A stretch of 64,000 nucleotides of DNA. It comes from Leadbetterella lacustris. GTDB taxonomy: Bacteria; Bacteroidota; Bacteroidia; Cytophagales; Spirosomataceae. Numbering within the stretch: position 1 is the first letter of the stretch; each line of letters opens with the position of its first letter. Location: the NCBI GenBank assembly GCA_965234335.1, contig OZ248433.1, positions 38,471 to 102,470 on the forward strand, in the 5' to 3' direction. The notes under the pieces are model-generated. The model saw nothing but the letters and a program-made list of their open reading frames with translations. It was not told the DNA's origin and searched no databases. This document shows, piece by piece, positions 18,874 to 27,536 of the stretch. A program made the translations under genes and the position numbers.

Positions 18874-19986
18874 TTAATTTAAAAAAATTAATACTCCTTT
18901 GGCATTTTTTCCGTCATGCATATCTTGAAATGCCTGAGATAGGTTTTCTAAGTTATAAGTTTTTGTTACCATTTCATCTAAAATCAAATCACCTTTGGCA
19001 TACAAATTTTGAAGAATCGGGAAATCTATCTGAGGTCGACATTTGCCATAAAGTGGATTTATATAAATTTTGTCCCACTCAAATAAATTCATGTCAATCG
19101 TGATTTCTTGCTCGATTCCACTTACTTGAACTGCAGTTCCAGCATTACGAATCATGGCCAAGGGTGCAGCTCCAAGTTCAGGAATTGCAGTGCATTCAAA
19201 AGCATAATCTGCACCTCTACCACCACATAATGCTTTGACAGCCTCTGCTGCTTTTAATAATCCAATATCTGTTTTCTCAGCCAAAAGTGTGTGAGTTGCT
19301 CCATATTCCAGGGCCATTTCTAGGCGTAAAGGATTTATATCTACAGCAATTATTTTGCTGGCACCAGCAATTCTCGCTCCTTGAATCACATTAAGGCCAA
19401 CGCCACCAGTTCCCAATACAACAACACTAGTTCCTGCCTTCACTTTGGCTGCATTTACTACAGAACCGAAGCCTGTCATTACGCCACAACCCACAATCGC
19501 TGCCGAGCTAAACGGCATATCGACATGAATTTTAACACAGGCAGATGCTCTTACCAAAGTGTATTCCGACATGGTTCCGAGACTGAATGCCTTTTCAATT
19601 GGGTTTCCGTGTAAAGTAGTTGAAACAAAAGTAGCATGGCCTTCACTCACTTTATTGCCCGCCGTAACGGCCGAATTTCGTTCGCAAATATGTTGGTTTC
19701 CTTCCTGACACTGAAAACATTCGTAGCACGGAATTGCCCAATTGAGCATGACTTTGTCGCCCACAGAAAAGTTTTTAACGGCATTGCCAATAGCGACAAT
19801 TTCGCCGGCTCCTTCGTGGCCCATTACCAAAGTTTTGCCCCAAGACTGTGAATCCCAATCGGTGTGGCAAATACCTGCGGCCTTTATTTTTACCAATATT
19901 TCATCGTTTTTTGGTTCTTCAATTTCGATAGTTTGAATCGAGAAATTACCATTTCCTGATGCTATTGCTGCTTTGGAATGTATCAT
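18874..19986 (-). CDS. Zinc-dependent alcohol dehydrogenase (class III-like MDR)
   Basis: The 370-residue protein has the catalytic-zinc CHTDWD segment and GHEGAGEIV. A structural-zinc lobe has four cysteines in CYECFQCQEGNQHIC. The NAD site is VVLGTGGVGLNVIQGA. Length and order fit class III/glutathione-dependent formaldehyde dehydrogenase relatives, though substrate is not determined. It lies 13 bp downstream of the phytanoyl-CoA dioxygenase-like gene and abuts the esterase. Confidence 0.93.
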   Translation of the reverse strand: MIHSKAAIASGNGNFSIQTIEIEEPKNDEILVKIKAAGICHTDWDSQSWGKTLVMGHEGAGEIVAIGNAVKNFSVGDKVMLNWAIPCYECFQCQEGNQHICERNSAVTAGNKVSEGHATFVSTTLHGNPIEKAFSLGTMSEYTLVRASACVKIHVDMPFSSAAIVGCGVMTGFGSVVNAAKVKAGTSVVVLGTGGVGLNVIQGARIAGASKIIAVDINPLRLEMALEYGATHTLLAEKTDIGLLKAAEAVKALCGGRGADYAFECTAIPELGAAPLAMIRNAGTAVQVSGIEQEITIDMNLFEWDKIYINPLYGKCRPQIDFPILQNLYAKGDLILDEMVTKTYNLENLSQAFQDMHDGKNAKGVLIFLN

Positions 19987-19999
19987 AAGGTTAAGTTAA

Positions 20000-20794
20000 T
20001 CAAAAAACCACAGGATTCAGTTTAGTATTTATAATTTCTCCAACTTTGGCCCCAGGACACCAAACTTCCCAATCCTTCTGTTGATTTTCGTTCTCAGGTT
20101 CTTTCAAAATCATGTTTTTGTCCATGTAGATTACGGTCATTACTTTACGCATCTGATCGGTTTTGTTGGCACCTGCACGGTGAAAAACCCAACCCGAGTG
20201 AAAACTCACTTCGCCTAAGTCAAATGGCTCTATAACATGTTTAAAATCAGTAACTCTTAACTTTTGAGCAATCATTTTTTCACTATCATCGCTGATGGCC
20301 AACTCCCTGCCCTCAATTATAGCATGACTGCCCGCACTAAACTCCAGCGGCCCCATTTCTAAGGGGATTTCTTGCAAAGGAATCCATGCGGTTACGGTTT
20401 TGTCTGTTTCCAAAGGCCAGTAATATTGGTCGGCATGCCATGGGGTGATGCCGCCACCGCCTTCTTTAAAAAGTGCTTGGTCGTGATAAATTCTAGCTCC
20501 TTCTGCTTGCATCAGCTCGGCAGCTATTTGACCCAGACGGCTACTCATTATAAATTCTTTGATGGTTTCATCTTCTCGCCAAAGGTTAAAAATCTGTAAA
20601 AAAGCTTTTCCATAAGTGTCTCGAGCGTCAAGTGGCTTGTCTTGGCTGTTGAGCTCGTTTACCTTTTCTGTAATCTTTTGGCCATAATATGCCAAGGTTT
20701 CGGCATCAAATACATTTTTAAGCTTGATATATCTGTTTTTTTGATAGAATTCAATTTGCTCTTGGGTAAGTTCGTAAGGTTGATTAATATTCAT
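20000..20794 (-). CDS. Phytanoyl-CoA dioxygenase (PhyH) family protein
   Basis: This 264-residue Fe(II)/2-oxoglutarate oxygenase-like protein has the metal-binding HxD in TPWHADQYYW and a distal His in SFHSGWVFHRAGANKT, whose Arg could hold 2-oxoglutarate. It is the first gene of a three-gene minus-strand operon with the dehydrogenase and esterase. The AraC regulator starts 127 bp away on the other strand, so the gap probably holds both promoters. Confidence 0.92.
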   Translation of the reverse strand: MNINQPYELTQEQIEFYQKNRYIKLKNVFDAETLAYYGQKITEKVNELNSQDKPLDARDTYGKAFLQIFNLWREDETIKEFIMSSRLGQIAAELMQAEGARIYHDQALFKEGGGGITPWHADQYYWPLETDKTVTAWIPLQEIPLEMGPLEFSAGSHAIIEGRELAISDDSEKMIAQKLRVTDFKHVIEPFDLGEVSFHSGWVFHRAGANKTDQMRKVMTVIYMDKNMILKEPENENQQKDWEVWCPGAKVGEIINTKLNPVVF

Positions 20795-20921
20795 TTTCGT
20801 AAGTTTTGATGATGCAATTTCCGCACAATTTGCTCGTAAAGTTTTGATTATTTTTTCAAAAAATTGGCTAATATTATCATTTTAGTTTATTTTATATATT
20901 AATTTTAGATAAAAAAGGACA

Positions 20922-21758
20922 ATGAAGGCCGTTTTAGAAAAATTAGACCTTGATGTAGGAAGTTCATTTCTTTACAGAAACTTTGCCTTGCCAAGTTTTG
21001 ACGCCGCTTTTCATTTTCATCCAGAGTTTGAACTTACGCACATCCGCAAAGGTGAGGGTCAGCGGTATGTGGGAGCTCAAGTGGAGGATTTCTATAACGA
21101 CGACTTGGTTTTTCTGGGCTCAAATCTACCACATTGTTGGATTTCAAAAACGCTACCCAAAGGCGAAAAAGTAGAAGCCACGGTGGTTCAGTTTAGGGGT
21201 GATTTTTTGGGGGAAAGATTTTTGGAATTACCCGAAATGCTTTGGCTCAATGATTTATTTCAGAAATCAAAGGCTGGATTGATAATTTTAGGAGAAACCA
21301 AGTCCCGCGTTTTGGGAAGTTTGTTTGAAATGTCAAAAGTAAATGATTATCAGAGACTTGTGTTGTTTTTGGGTATCTTAGGGACGCTTTCCGAAAGCAC
21401 GGAACTGGAGTTGATGGATGCTTCATTTTCAAATGTTCAACATTCGGGTACGGAAACAGCTCGATTCCAAAAGGTTTTTGCTTATCTCATTGAGCATTAT
21501 CGGGAGGAAATAACTCTTCAGGAAATTTCTGAGGTTGCCCATCTTTCTCCTACCTCTTTTTGTAGATATTTTAAGGCAGTAACTGGTAAAACTTTTTTAG
21601 AAATTGTTAATGCTTACAGAATTCAACATGCCTGCCAACTGTTGAGGAAAAATCAACTCTCGGTAAGCCAAATAGCCCTCGAAAGTGGTTTTAATGACGT
21701 TCCTTATTTCAATAAATTGTTTAAAAAGATGAAAGGTGTGAGTCCGATGAAATTCTAG
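20922..21758 (+). CDS. AraC-family transcriptional regulator with cupin domain
   Basis: The 278-residue protein has an N-terminal cupin ligand domain (FHFHPEFELTHI, about 30-50, and GSNLPHCW) and a C-terminal double helix-turn-helix (about 175-275, IALESGFNDVPYFNKLFKKMKGVSP). It is divergent from phyH-adh-esterase, which suggests it controls that operon in response to a small carbon source (inference). Confidence 0.93.
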   Translation: MKAVLEKLDLDVGSSFLYRNFALPSFDAAFHFHPEFELTHIRKGEGQRYVGAQVEDFYNDDLVFLGSNLPHCWISKTLPKGEKVEATVVQFRGDFLGERFLELPEMLWLNDLFQKSKAGLIILGETKSRVLGSLFEMSKVNDYQRLVLFLGILGTLSESTELELMDASFSNVQHSGTETARFQKVFAYLIEHYREEITLQEISEVAHLSPTSFCRYFKAVTGKTFLEIVNAYRIQHACQLLRKNQLSVSQIALESGFNDVPYFNKLFKKMKGVSPMKF

Positions 21759-21834
21759 TTTTTTGGGTTAGAATTTGATTACCAATGCTTGATTTGCTAT
21801 GTTAAGATAATTTTAGGTTCTTTTCATCAAGAAT

Positions 21835-22194
21835 TTATTTTGCCAGAAGTGTTTTAGCTGAAATACCTAAATCATGGTTCAAATATTTCATTAGTTTTAC
21901 GCTCATCTGTTTTTTTTCATTGATTATTTCGGAAATAGAGCTTTGGCTGATGCCAAACCTTTTGGCTAGTCCAGTTTGAGTTAAGCCTTGCTGTTTCATT
22001 TTATACTTCAATGCTTCTATAGGGGACAGCGGTTCAATTTTATGGTGTTTTTGTTTATATTCATGCACTAATAAGGAGAGGATTTCTAAAGTTTCGCTTT
22101 CCGTTGTGTTTGTTTTGGCATCAAATACAGATTCCAATAAGATAAGTGCTTTTTCGTATTCTTCTTCAGTTTTTATTGTTTTCAAATTTTCCAT
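21835..22194 (-). CDS. HigA-like helix-turn-helix antitoxin, apparently orphan
   Basis: The 119-residue protein has an N-terminal helical segment (EEEYEKALILLESVFD) and a C-terminal XRE domain (about 65-115, GLTQTGLAKRFGISQSSISEI). This is the usual layout of HigA antitoxins. No HigB-type RNase frame is visible on either side: the upstream gap is short and the downstream gene is the convergent AraC regulator. It may act as a solitary regulator or control a toxin elsewhere. Confidence 0.8.
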   Translation of the reverse strand: MENLKTIKTEEEYEKALILLESVFDAKTNTTESETLEILSLLVHEYKQKHHKIEPLSPIEALKYKMKQQGLTQTGLAKRFGISQSSISEIINEKKQMSVKLMKYLNHDLGISAKTLLAK

Positions 22195-22340
22195 ACTTTA
22201 GTTTTTAAAACCGCTCGGTTAAATGAATTTAGATGAATTATTTCTGAACTTAGAATAAATTTTGGAAACATAATATTTTATAAATGTAAAATTCATTTTT
22301 TTTATTCCGAAATTTCAGAAAAATTCAATCAAGATAACAA

Positions 22341-24836
22341 ATGGACTCTCGTAGAGATTTTATAAAAAAAGCTTCGATGTTGGCTGGCGGAATGGCCTTG
22401 CCAAGTTCTATCTTAAACGCTATGGGCATCAATCCGGCTGTTGGAAGTACGTTTTGGGACGCCGAGCATGTGGTCATTTTGATGCAAGAAAATCGTTCGT
22501 TTGATCATAGTTTTGGTACTTTAAAGGGAGTTAGAGGTTTTAACGACCCGCGGGCCATTAGGTTGCCGAACAACAATAAAGTTTTTTTACAGACCAACCC
22601 CAAGGGAGAAACTTATGCCCCATTTAGATTGGATTTAAAAGAAACCAACGCTACTTGGATGAGCTCTTTGCCGCATTCTTGGGAGAATCAGGTAGATGCC
22701 CGAAACGATGGCAAATATGATAAGTGGCTGCAGGCCAAGCCCTCTGGCCACGAAGAATACAAAGAAATGCCGTTGACTTTGGGGTATTACGACCGTGAAG
22801 ATATTCCTTTTTATTATGCTCTGGCAGATGCCTTCACGGTTTGTGATCAGAATTTTTGCTCGTCTCTGACCGGCACTACGCCCAATAGATTGTACATGTG
22901 GTCGGGCACAATCAGAGAAAAAGCCAGCTTCGAATCGAAGGCCAATGTAAAAAATGAAGACGTGGATTATGGTCGTTGGGCCTATTGGAAATCTTTCCCT
23001 GAGCGGTTGGAGGAAGCTGGAGTTTCTTGGAGGATATATCAAAACGAAATAAGCCTGAGGTCGGGATTGGAAGGAGAAAGCGATGCATGGTTGTCGAATT
23101 TTACCGATAATTCCATTGAATGGTTTGACCAATATAAAGTGAAGTTTGCACCAGAGTATCATGCTTATTTGCACAAGGTAAAGGATATAATTCCGGTGAG
23201 AATTGAAGAATTAAAGGCGAAAATTTCTTCGGTTTTAGGTCAGGAGCTTGAAAAAGCTAAACGAGAATTGGTGAATCTTCAATCCTTTTTGGAGATTCTG
23301 AAAGTGGATATTGTGGAATATACTCCTGAGAATTTTGAAAAACTGAGTGGTTTTCAGAAAAATCTTCATAAAAAAGCTTTTACCAATAACAGGGCAGACG
23401 CAGATTACAGAGAACTTGTAACGGTAGAGTACGACGACAATGGTACAAAAAGGAGTTTGGAAGTACCTAAAGGCGATGTTTTGTATCAGTTCAGAAAAGA
23501 TGTCAGCGAAGATAAACTGCCGGCTGTCTCGTGGTTGGTGGCTCCTGAGAATTTTTCTGATCACCCTGGAGCACCTTGGTATGGAGCTTGGTATGTGTCT
23601 GAGGTGATGGAGATTTTGACTAAAAATCCTGAGATTTGGAAGAAAACGATTTTTGTTTTGGCTTATGATGAAAACGACGGGTATTTTGATCACATACCGC
23701 CGTTCGTGCCACCGCATCATTTAAAACCAAATACAGGAAAGGTTTCGTCAGGAATAGACACTTCAGTTGAGCATGTGAATATTGAACACGAAAAACTACG
23801 CAAATATAAAAACCCAGAAAAGGATGCCCGTGAAAGCCCGATAGGATTGGGATTCAGGGTGCCGTTGGTCATTGCTTCACCATGGAGTAGGGGTGGACAG
23901 GTTTGTTCTGAAGTTTTTGATCATACTTCAATGATACAGTTTTTGGAAAAATTTGTTTCTAAGAAATTTAATAAAAATGTAAAAGAAGAAAACATAAGCG
24001 ATTGGCGTAGAACAGTTTGTGGCGATTTAACGTCGGTTTTTAAACCTTATAATGGCGAAAAAATAGCGATGCCAGAATTTGTAAAAAAAGAATCTTTTAT
24101 CGAATCTATTCATGCGGCTAAGTTTAAGAAATTGCCGAATAACTATAAGGCATTGACAGCGGAGGAGGTGATGGAAGCCAATAAATTTCCCGAAAAATCA
24201 GCTTGGATGCCAAAACAGGAAAAAGGAATTAAACGAGCATGTGCGTTGCCTTATGAACTTTATGTGGAGGGCAAAGAGCGTGACGATAAGTTTGAGATTA
24301 CTTTCAAAGTAGGCAAGCAGATGTTTGGTGAAGAAGCTGTTGGTTGTCCATTTGTGGTGTATTTCAGAGAAAATGGGGAATTAAAGACCAGAAATTATGC
24401 GGTAAAAGCTGGAGATGCTATAACCGATACTTGGATGCTTGATAGCGAAAAATTTAAGTTTGAGGTTTATGGGCCTAACGGTTTTTACAGGGTTTTTAAA
24501 GTTAATGTTGAAACCAATAGTTTTGAATCTAAACTTTGGTATCAAGAAAGCAAGGATAGGAAGTTTAACGGAAATATAGACTTACAAATCAAAAATATCA
24601 GTGCTAATAATATTCAGGTTGAGGTAGTGGATCTGGCTTATGGTACTGGAATAAAGACGATTACACTTTCTAAAAATGAATACAAAAAAGTGTCTTTAGA
24701 CTTGTTAAAAAGCCATTCTTGGTATGATTTTTTGATTAGAACCAAAGGCACGAAAGAAGCAGGTTGGCAATATGCAGGCCATGTAGAAACTGGAAAAGAG
24801 AGCTTTACCGACCCACAAATGGGTGGAATAGTTTAA
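22341..24836 (+). CDS. plcC: Phosphocholine-specific phospholipase C
   Basis: The 831-residue protein has a Tat signal (RRDFIKKASML). The phosphoesterase domain has QENRSFDHSFGTLKGVRGF, the DHPGAPWYGAWYV segment and YDENDGYFDH. Two DUF756 C-terminal beta-domains lie at about 640-730 and 740-825. The length matches PlcC enzymes, which cleave phosphatidylcholine or sphingomyelin headgroups after export. An insertion-like coiled region (about 275-340, ending FQKNLHKKAF) is longer than I expect. It appears monocistronic. Confidence 0.93.
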   Translation: MDSRRDFIKKASMLAGGMALPSSILNAMGINPAVGSTFWDAEHVVILMQENRSFDHSFGTLKGVRGFNDPRAIRLPNNNKVFLQTNPKGETYAPFRLDLKETNATWMSSLPHSWENQVDARNDGKYDKWLQAKPSGHEEYKEMPLTLGYYDREDIPFYYALADAFTVCDQNFCSSLTGTTPNRLYMWSGTIREKASFESKANVKNEDVDYGRWAYWKSFPERLEEAGVSWRIYQNEISLRSGLEGESDAWLSNFTDNSIEWFDQYKVKFAPEYHAYLHKVKDIIPVRIEELKAKISSVLGQELEKAKRELVNLQSFLEILKVDIVEYTPENFEKLSGFQKNLHKKAFTNNRADADYRELVTVEYDDNGTKRSLEVPKGDVLYQFRKDVSEDKLPAVSWLVAPENFSDHPGAPWYGAWYVSEVMEILTKNPEIWKKTIFVLAYDENDGYFDHIPPFVPPHHLKPNTGKVSSGIDTSVEHVNIEHEKLRKYKNPEKDARESPIGLGFRVPLVIASPWSRGGQVCSEVFDHTSMIQFLEKFVSKKFNKNVKEENISDWRRTVCGDLTSVFKPYNGEKIAMPEFVKKESFIESIHAAKFKKLPNNYKALTAEEVMEANKFPEKSAWMPKQEKGIKRACALPYELYVEGKERDDKFEITFKVGKQMFGEEAVGCPFVVYFRENGELKTRNYAVKAGDAITDTWMLDSEKFKFEVYGPNGFYRVFKVNVETNSFESKLWYQESKDRKFNGNIDLQIKNISANNIQVEVVDLAYGTGIKTITLSKNEYKKVSLDLLKSHSWYDFLIRTKGTKEAGWQYAGHVETGKESFTDPQMGGIV

Positions 24837-24933
24837 ACCTTAATATTTTTGGCAGAAAATTATAATTCGTTTGGCATTTATGAAGTTTAATGAATAAGGC
24901 CTTTGCGTCATTGCGGTAAAAAATAACAAAATT

Positions 24934-25614
24934 ATGAAAATTCAATATTTAGGTCACTCGTGTTTTATTATAGAATTTGGCGGTAAACGCCTGATTTTCG
25001 ATCCCTTTATTTCAGGAAATCCTATTGCCGGAAATATCGCTTTAACCGACATTCAAGTAGATTATGTTTTACTCACGCACGGACATGGCGATCATGTGGC
25101 TGATGCTGAGACCATTGCCAAGCAATGTAATGCTCAGTTAATCTCTAATTTTGAAATAGCAGAATGGTATCAGAAAAAAGGATTAATCGCCCACGGAATG
25201 AACATTGGAGGTAAGTTTACCTTCGATTTTGGAACGGTGAAGCTTGTAACGGCTATTCATTCGAGTGTGTTGCCGGATGGCACTTATGGCGGCAATCCAT
25301 ACGGTTTTGTAGTTTGGAATGATATAAACTGTTTTTATCATGCTGGAGATACAGCACTGACATTGGACATGCAACTGATTCCGAAAATCTGCCCACCGTT
25401 AGATTTCGCCATTCTGCCCGTCGGAGATTATTTCACGATGGGTTACGAGGATGCCATTGTTGCGGCTGATTTTATCGAATGTTCAAAGATATTCGGTTGT
25501 CATTTTGATTCTTTCCCTCCTATTAAAATAGATCATCATCGGGCTAAAACTGCTTTTGCAGAAGCGGATAAAGAGTTGATACTTTTGGAGGTAGGGCAAC
25601 TTGCTGTTATTTGA
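24934..25614 (+). CDS. Metal-dependent hydrolase, UPF0173/UlaG-like MBL fold
   Basis: The 226-residue protein has the metallo-beta-lactamase motif LTHGHGDHVAD (about 48-58), GHSCF near the start, FYHAGDTAL (about 137-145) and a late HFDSFPPIKID. This is the compact UPF0173 form. No substrate is known. There is no obvious partner. The leader contains GCCTTTGCGTCATTGCGGT, a phrase similar to one at 32790. Confidence 0.9.
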   Translation: MKIQYLGHSCFIIEFGGKRLIFDPFISGNPIAGNIALTDIQVDYVLLTHGHGDHVADAETIAKQCNAQLISNFEIAEWYQKKGLIAHGMNIGGKFTFDFGTVKLVTAIHSSVLPDGTYGGNPYGFVVWNDINCFYHAGDTALTLDMQLIPKICPPLDFAILPVGDYFTMGYEDAIVAADFIECSKIFGCHFDSFPPIKIDHHRAKTAFAEADKELILLEVGQLAVI

Positions 25615-25664
25615 GTTTTCTTATCGAAATTTCAGTTAATTTAATGTATAAATGTTGCCCTAAA

Positions 25665-25677
25665 ACAACATTGTTGT
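25665..25677. promoter_or_regulatory. Palindrome upstream of hipBA, possible operator
   Basis: The palindrome ACAACA-T-TGTTGT is perfect with a single-base centre and lies about 110 bp before the hipB start. HipB-type proteins repress their own promoter by binding palindromes of this kind. Related TTGTTG words recur at 25690-25696 and 25745-25750. The operator role is inference. Confidence 0.4.
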
Positions 25678-25747
25678 GCTTAAAGTAATCTATTGTTGCT
25701 TTTTTACGACATTATTTTTATTTCCAATAATAAAGTATTACATTTGT

Positions 25748-25762
25748 TGTGTAAAGAACACA
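25748..25762. promoter_or_regulatory. Second inverted repeat before hipBA, possible operator
   Basis: TGTGT-AAAGA-ACACA is a perfect 5-bp inverted repeat 22 bp before the hipB start codon, so it would overlap the promoter or transcription start. Confidence 0.4.
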
Positions 25763-25784
25763 TTAATATAAAATATTAAGCATA

Positions 25785-26132
25785 ATGTCGTATTTATACA
25801 ACAATAAAAACTGGTACAGCATGAGTGATGCTGCCATAATAATCGAGCTTGGAAAGCAGCTCAAGCGTATGCGTATCAGGGCCAATATTACACAGCAAGA
25901 GTTGGCTACCAAAAGTGGTATTTTTCGCAGTACAATCAGCGAAATTGAGAATGGCCGAGTGAGTAGTATGCTGAGTTTTGTTCAGATTTTGCGAGGCTTG
26001 CAGCAGCTTGACGTACTTGGGGCTTTTGTTGTTCCAGATAGCATCAGCCCACTTATGGTGGCCGAGCAACAAGCCAAATACCGAAAAAGAGCCACCGGGA
26101 ATAAAAAAACTAAACCCGCAAGCGAATGGTAA
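25785..26132 (+). CDS. hipB: HipB-like XRE antitoxin/repressor
   Basis: The 115-residue protein has an XRE helix-turn-helix at about 25-85 (ITQQELATKSGIFRSTISEIENG) and a basic disordered tail (KRATGNKKTKPA) where HipB proteins commonly contact the toxin. An internal ATG at 25821 is an alternative start. Its last bases overlap the hipA start, the usual coupling in these modules. Confidence 0.87.
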   Translation: MSYLYNNKNWYSMSDAAIIIELGKQLKRMRIRANITQQELATKSGIFRSTISEIENGRVSSMLSFVQILRGLQQLDVLGAFVVPDSISPLMVAEQQAKYRKRATGNKKTKPASEW

Positions 26133-27421
26133 ATCTAGCAAATGTGATATTATGGGATAAGCTAGTTGGTGCCATTCTGTGGGATGAGGCTCGTGAGGTG
26201 GCATCTTTTGAGATGGATGCTGCATTTGTTCGTCAGGGTCTTGATATTGCCCCACTGACTATGCCGCTTCAAAGTGCATCAAAGGGTGCGATTTTTCAAT
26301 TCCCCGCTTTGCCAAAGGAAACATACCAAGGTTTACCCGGTTTGTTGGCCGACGCTCTTCCCGATAGATTTGGTGGACAGATGATTGATATTTGGCTGGC
26401 ATCACAGGGTAGGGCTCGAAATAGTATGAACCCCGTGGAGCGACTATGCTATCAAGGCAACAGAGGTATGGGTGCCTTGGAATTTGCCCCAGCCATAAAG
26501 CAAGAAAAAGACGCAACTAAAAATTTGGAAATAGGTGATTTGGTGGCTTTGTCAAAAAAAGCTTTGGAACAAAAATCCGAATTGAATACCGCTCTAAGTC
26601 AAACAGAAGCTGAAGCTTTGATGGATATCGTCAAGGTGGGTACATCAGCGGGTGGTGCAAGAGCAAAAGCCGTAATAGCCTATAATCCAGTCACTAAAGA
26701 GGTGCGAAGTGGACAGCTCGTTGCCCCCGAAGGCTTTGAACATTGGTTGATAAAGTTTGATGGTGTAACAAACGAACAGTTAAGCGACCCCATGGGTTAT
26801 GGCCGAATAGAATATGCCTACTACAAAATGGCGATAGCTTGCGGTATAAACATGACTGAGAGCAAATTGCTCGAAGAAGGCGGAAGAGCCCACTTTATGA
26901 CGAAGCGATTTGATAGATTGCCAAATAATCAAAAACTACACATGCAGACACTCTGCGGTCTGTGTCACTACGACTACAACAACCCGAATGCCTACGCCTA
27001 CGAGCAGGCGTTTCAGGCGATGCGTGAGTTAAGGCTTCCCTATACCGATGCCGAGCAATTGTACCTCAGAATGGTGTTTAACGTAATTGCCCGCAACCAA
27101 GACGACCACACCAAAAATATTTCGTTTCTGATGGACACCTCTGGCAAATGGAAGCTTTCGCCAGCTTACGATGTCACCTACGCCTATAATCCCGAAAACA
27201 AATGGATAGCTCGCCATCAAATGTCAGTAAACGGAAAACGAGAGGGAATTGACCAAAGTGACCTGCTGAACGTAGCAAAACAAATGAACATCAAGAAGCC
27301 CAAAGATATCATAGCCCAAATAAAAGAAACGGTGAGCAATTGGAAACACTTCGCTCAGGAAGCCCAAATGCCTGAAAGGCAAGCTTTTGCTTTGGAAAAG
27401 ACTTTTTTGTTGGGGATGTGA
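26126..27421 (+). CDS. hipA: HipA-type serine/threonine kinase toxin
   Basis: The 431-residue protein is full length for HipA. It has an N-terminal subdomain 1 (about 1-110), the P-loop-like VGTSAGGARAKA near 172-183, the lysine in LIKFDGV, the catalytic RNQDDHTKNISF (about 324-335) and the metal-binding LSPAYDVTY. All kinase residues look intact. The known family target is glutamyl-tRNA synthetase, with growth arrest and persistence as outcome; the target here is not proven. It overlaps hipB by 7 bp. Confidence 0.93.
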   Translation: MVNLANVILWDKLVGAILWDEAREVASFEMDAAFVRQGLDIAPLTMPLQSASKGAIFQFPALPKETYQGLPGLLADALPDRFGGQMIDIWLASQGRARNSMNPVERLCYQGNRGMGALEFAPAIKQEKDATKNLEIGDLVALSKKALEQKSELNTALSQTEAEALMDIVKVGTSAGGARAKAVIAYNPVTKEVRSGQLVAPEGFEHWLIKFDGVTNEQLSDPMGYGRIEYAYYKMAIACGINMTESKLLEEGGRAHFMTKRFDRLPNNQKLHMQTLCGLCHYDYNNPNAYAYEQAFQAMRELRLPYTDAEQLYLRMVFNVIARNQDDHTKNISFLMDTSGKWKLSPAYDVTYAYNPENKWIARHQMSVNGKREGIDQSDLLNVAKQMNIKKPKDIIAQIKETVSNWKHFAQEAQMPERQAFALEKTFLLGM

Positions 27422-27480
27422 AACCAAAAAAAGCAAATACGAAATTCGAGTATTCATTTGCCAAAATTTTAGCTTTTCCT

Positions 27481-27515
27481 AAAACAAAAAAGCCACCCCA
27501 TCCGAGGTGGCTTTC
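27481..27515 (-). terminator. Intrinsic terminator of the metalloprotease gene
   Basis: The stem AGCCACC/GGTGGCT (27491-27497 with 27506-27512) has an 8-base loop. On the minus strand it is followed by TTTTTGTTTT, so it fits termination of the gene that ends at 27537. On the + strand the T run is short, but it may also stop hipA transcripts. Confidence 0.85.
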
Positions 27516-27536
27516 GTATAAAATCTAATTTCTAAA

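Noticed and set aside
22195..22340. HigB toxin next to the HigA-like gene
   Set aside because: No frame with HigB-like length or motifs exists on either strand in the flanking gaps.
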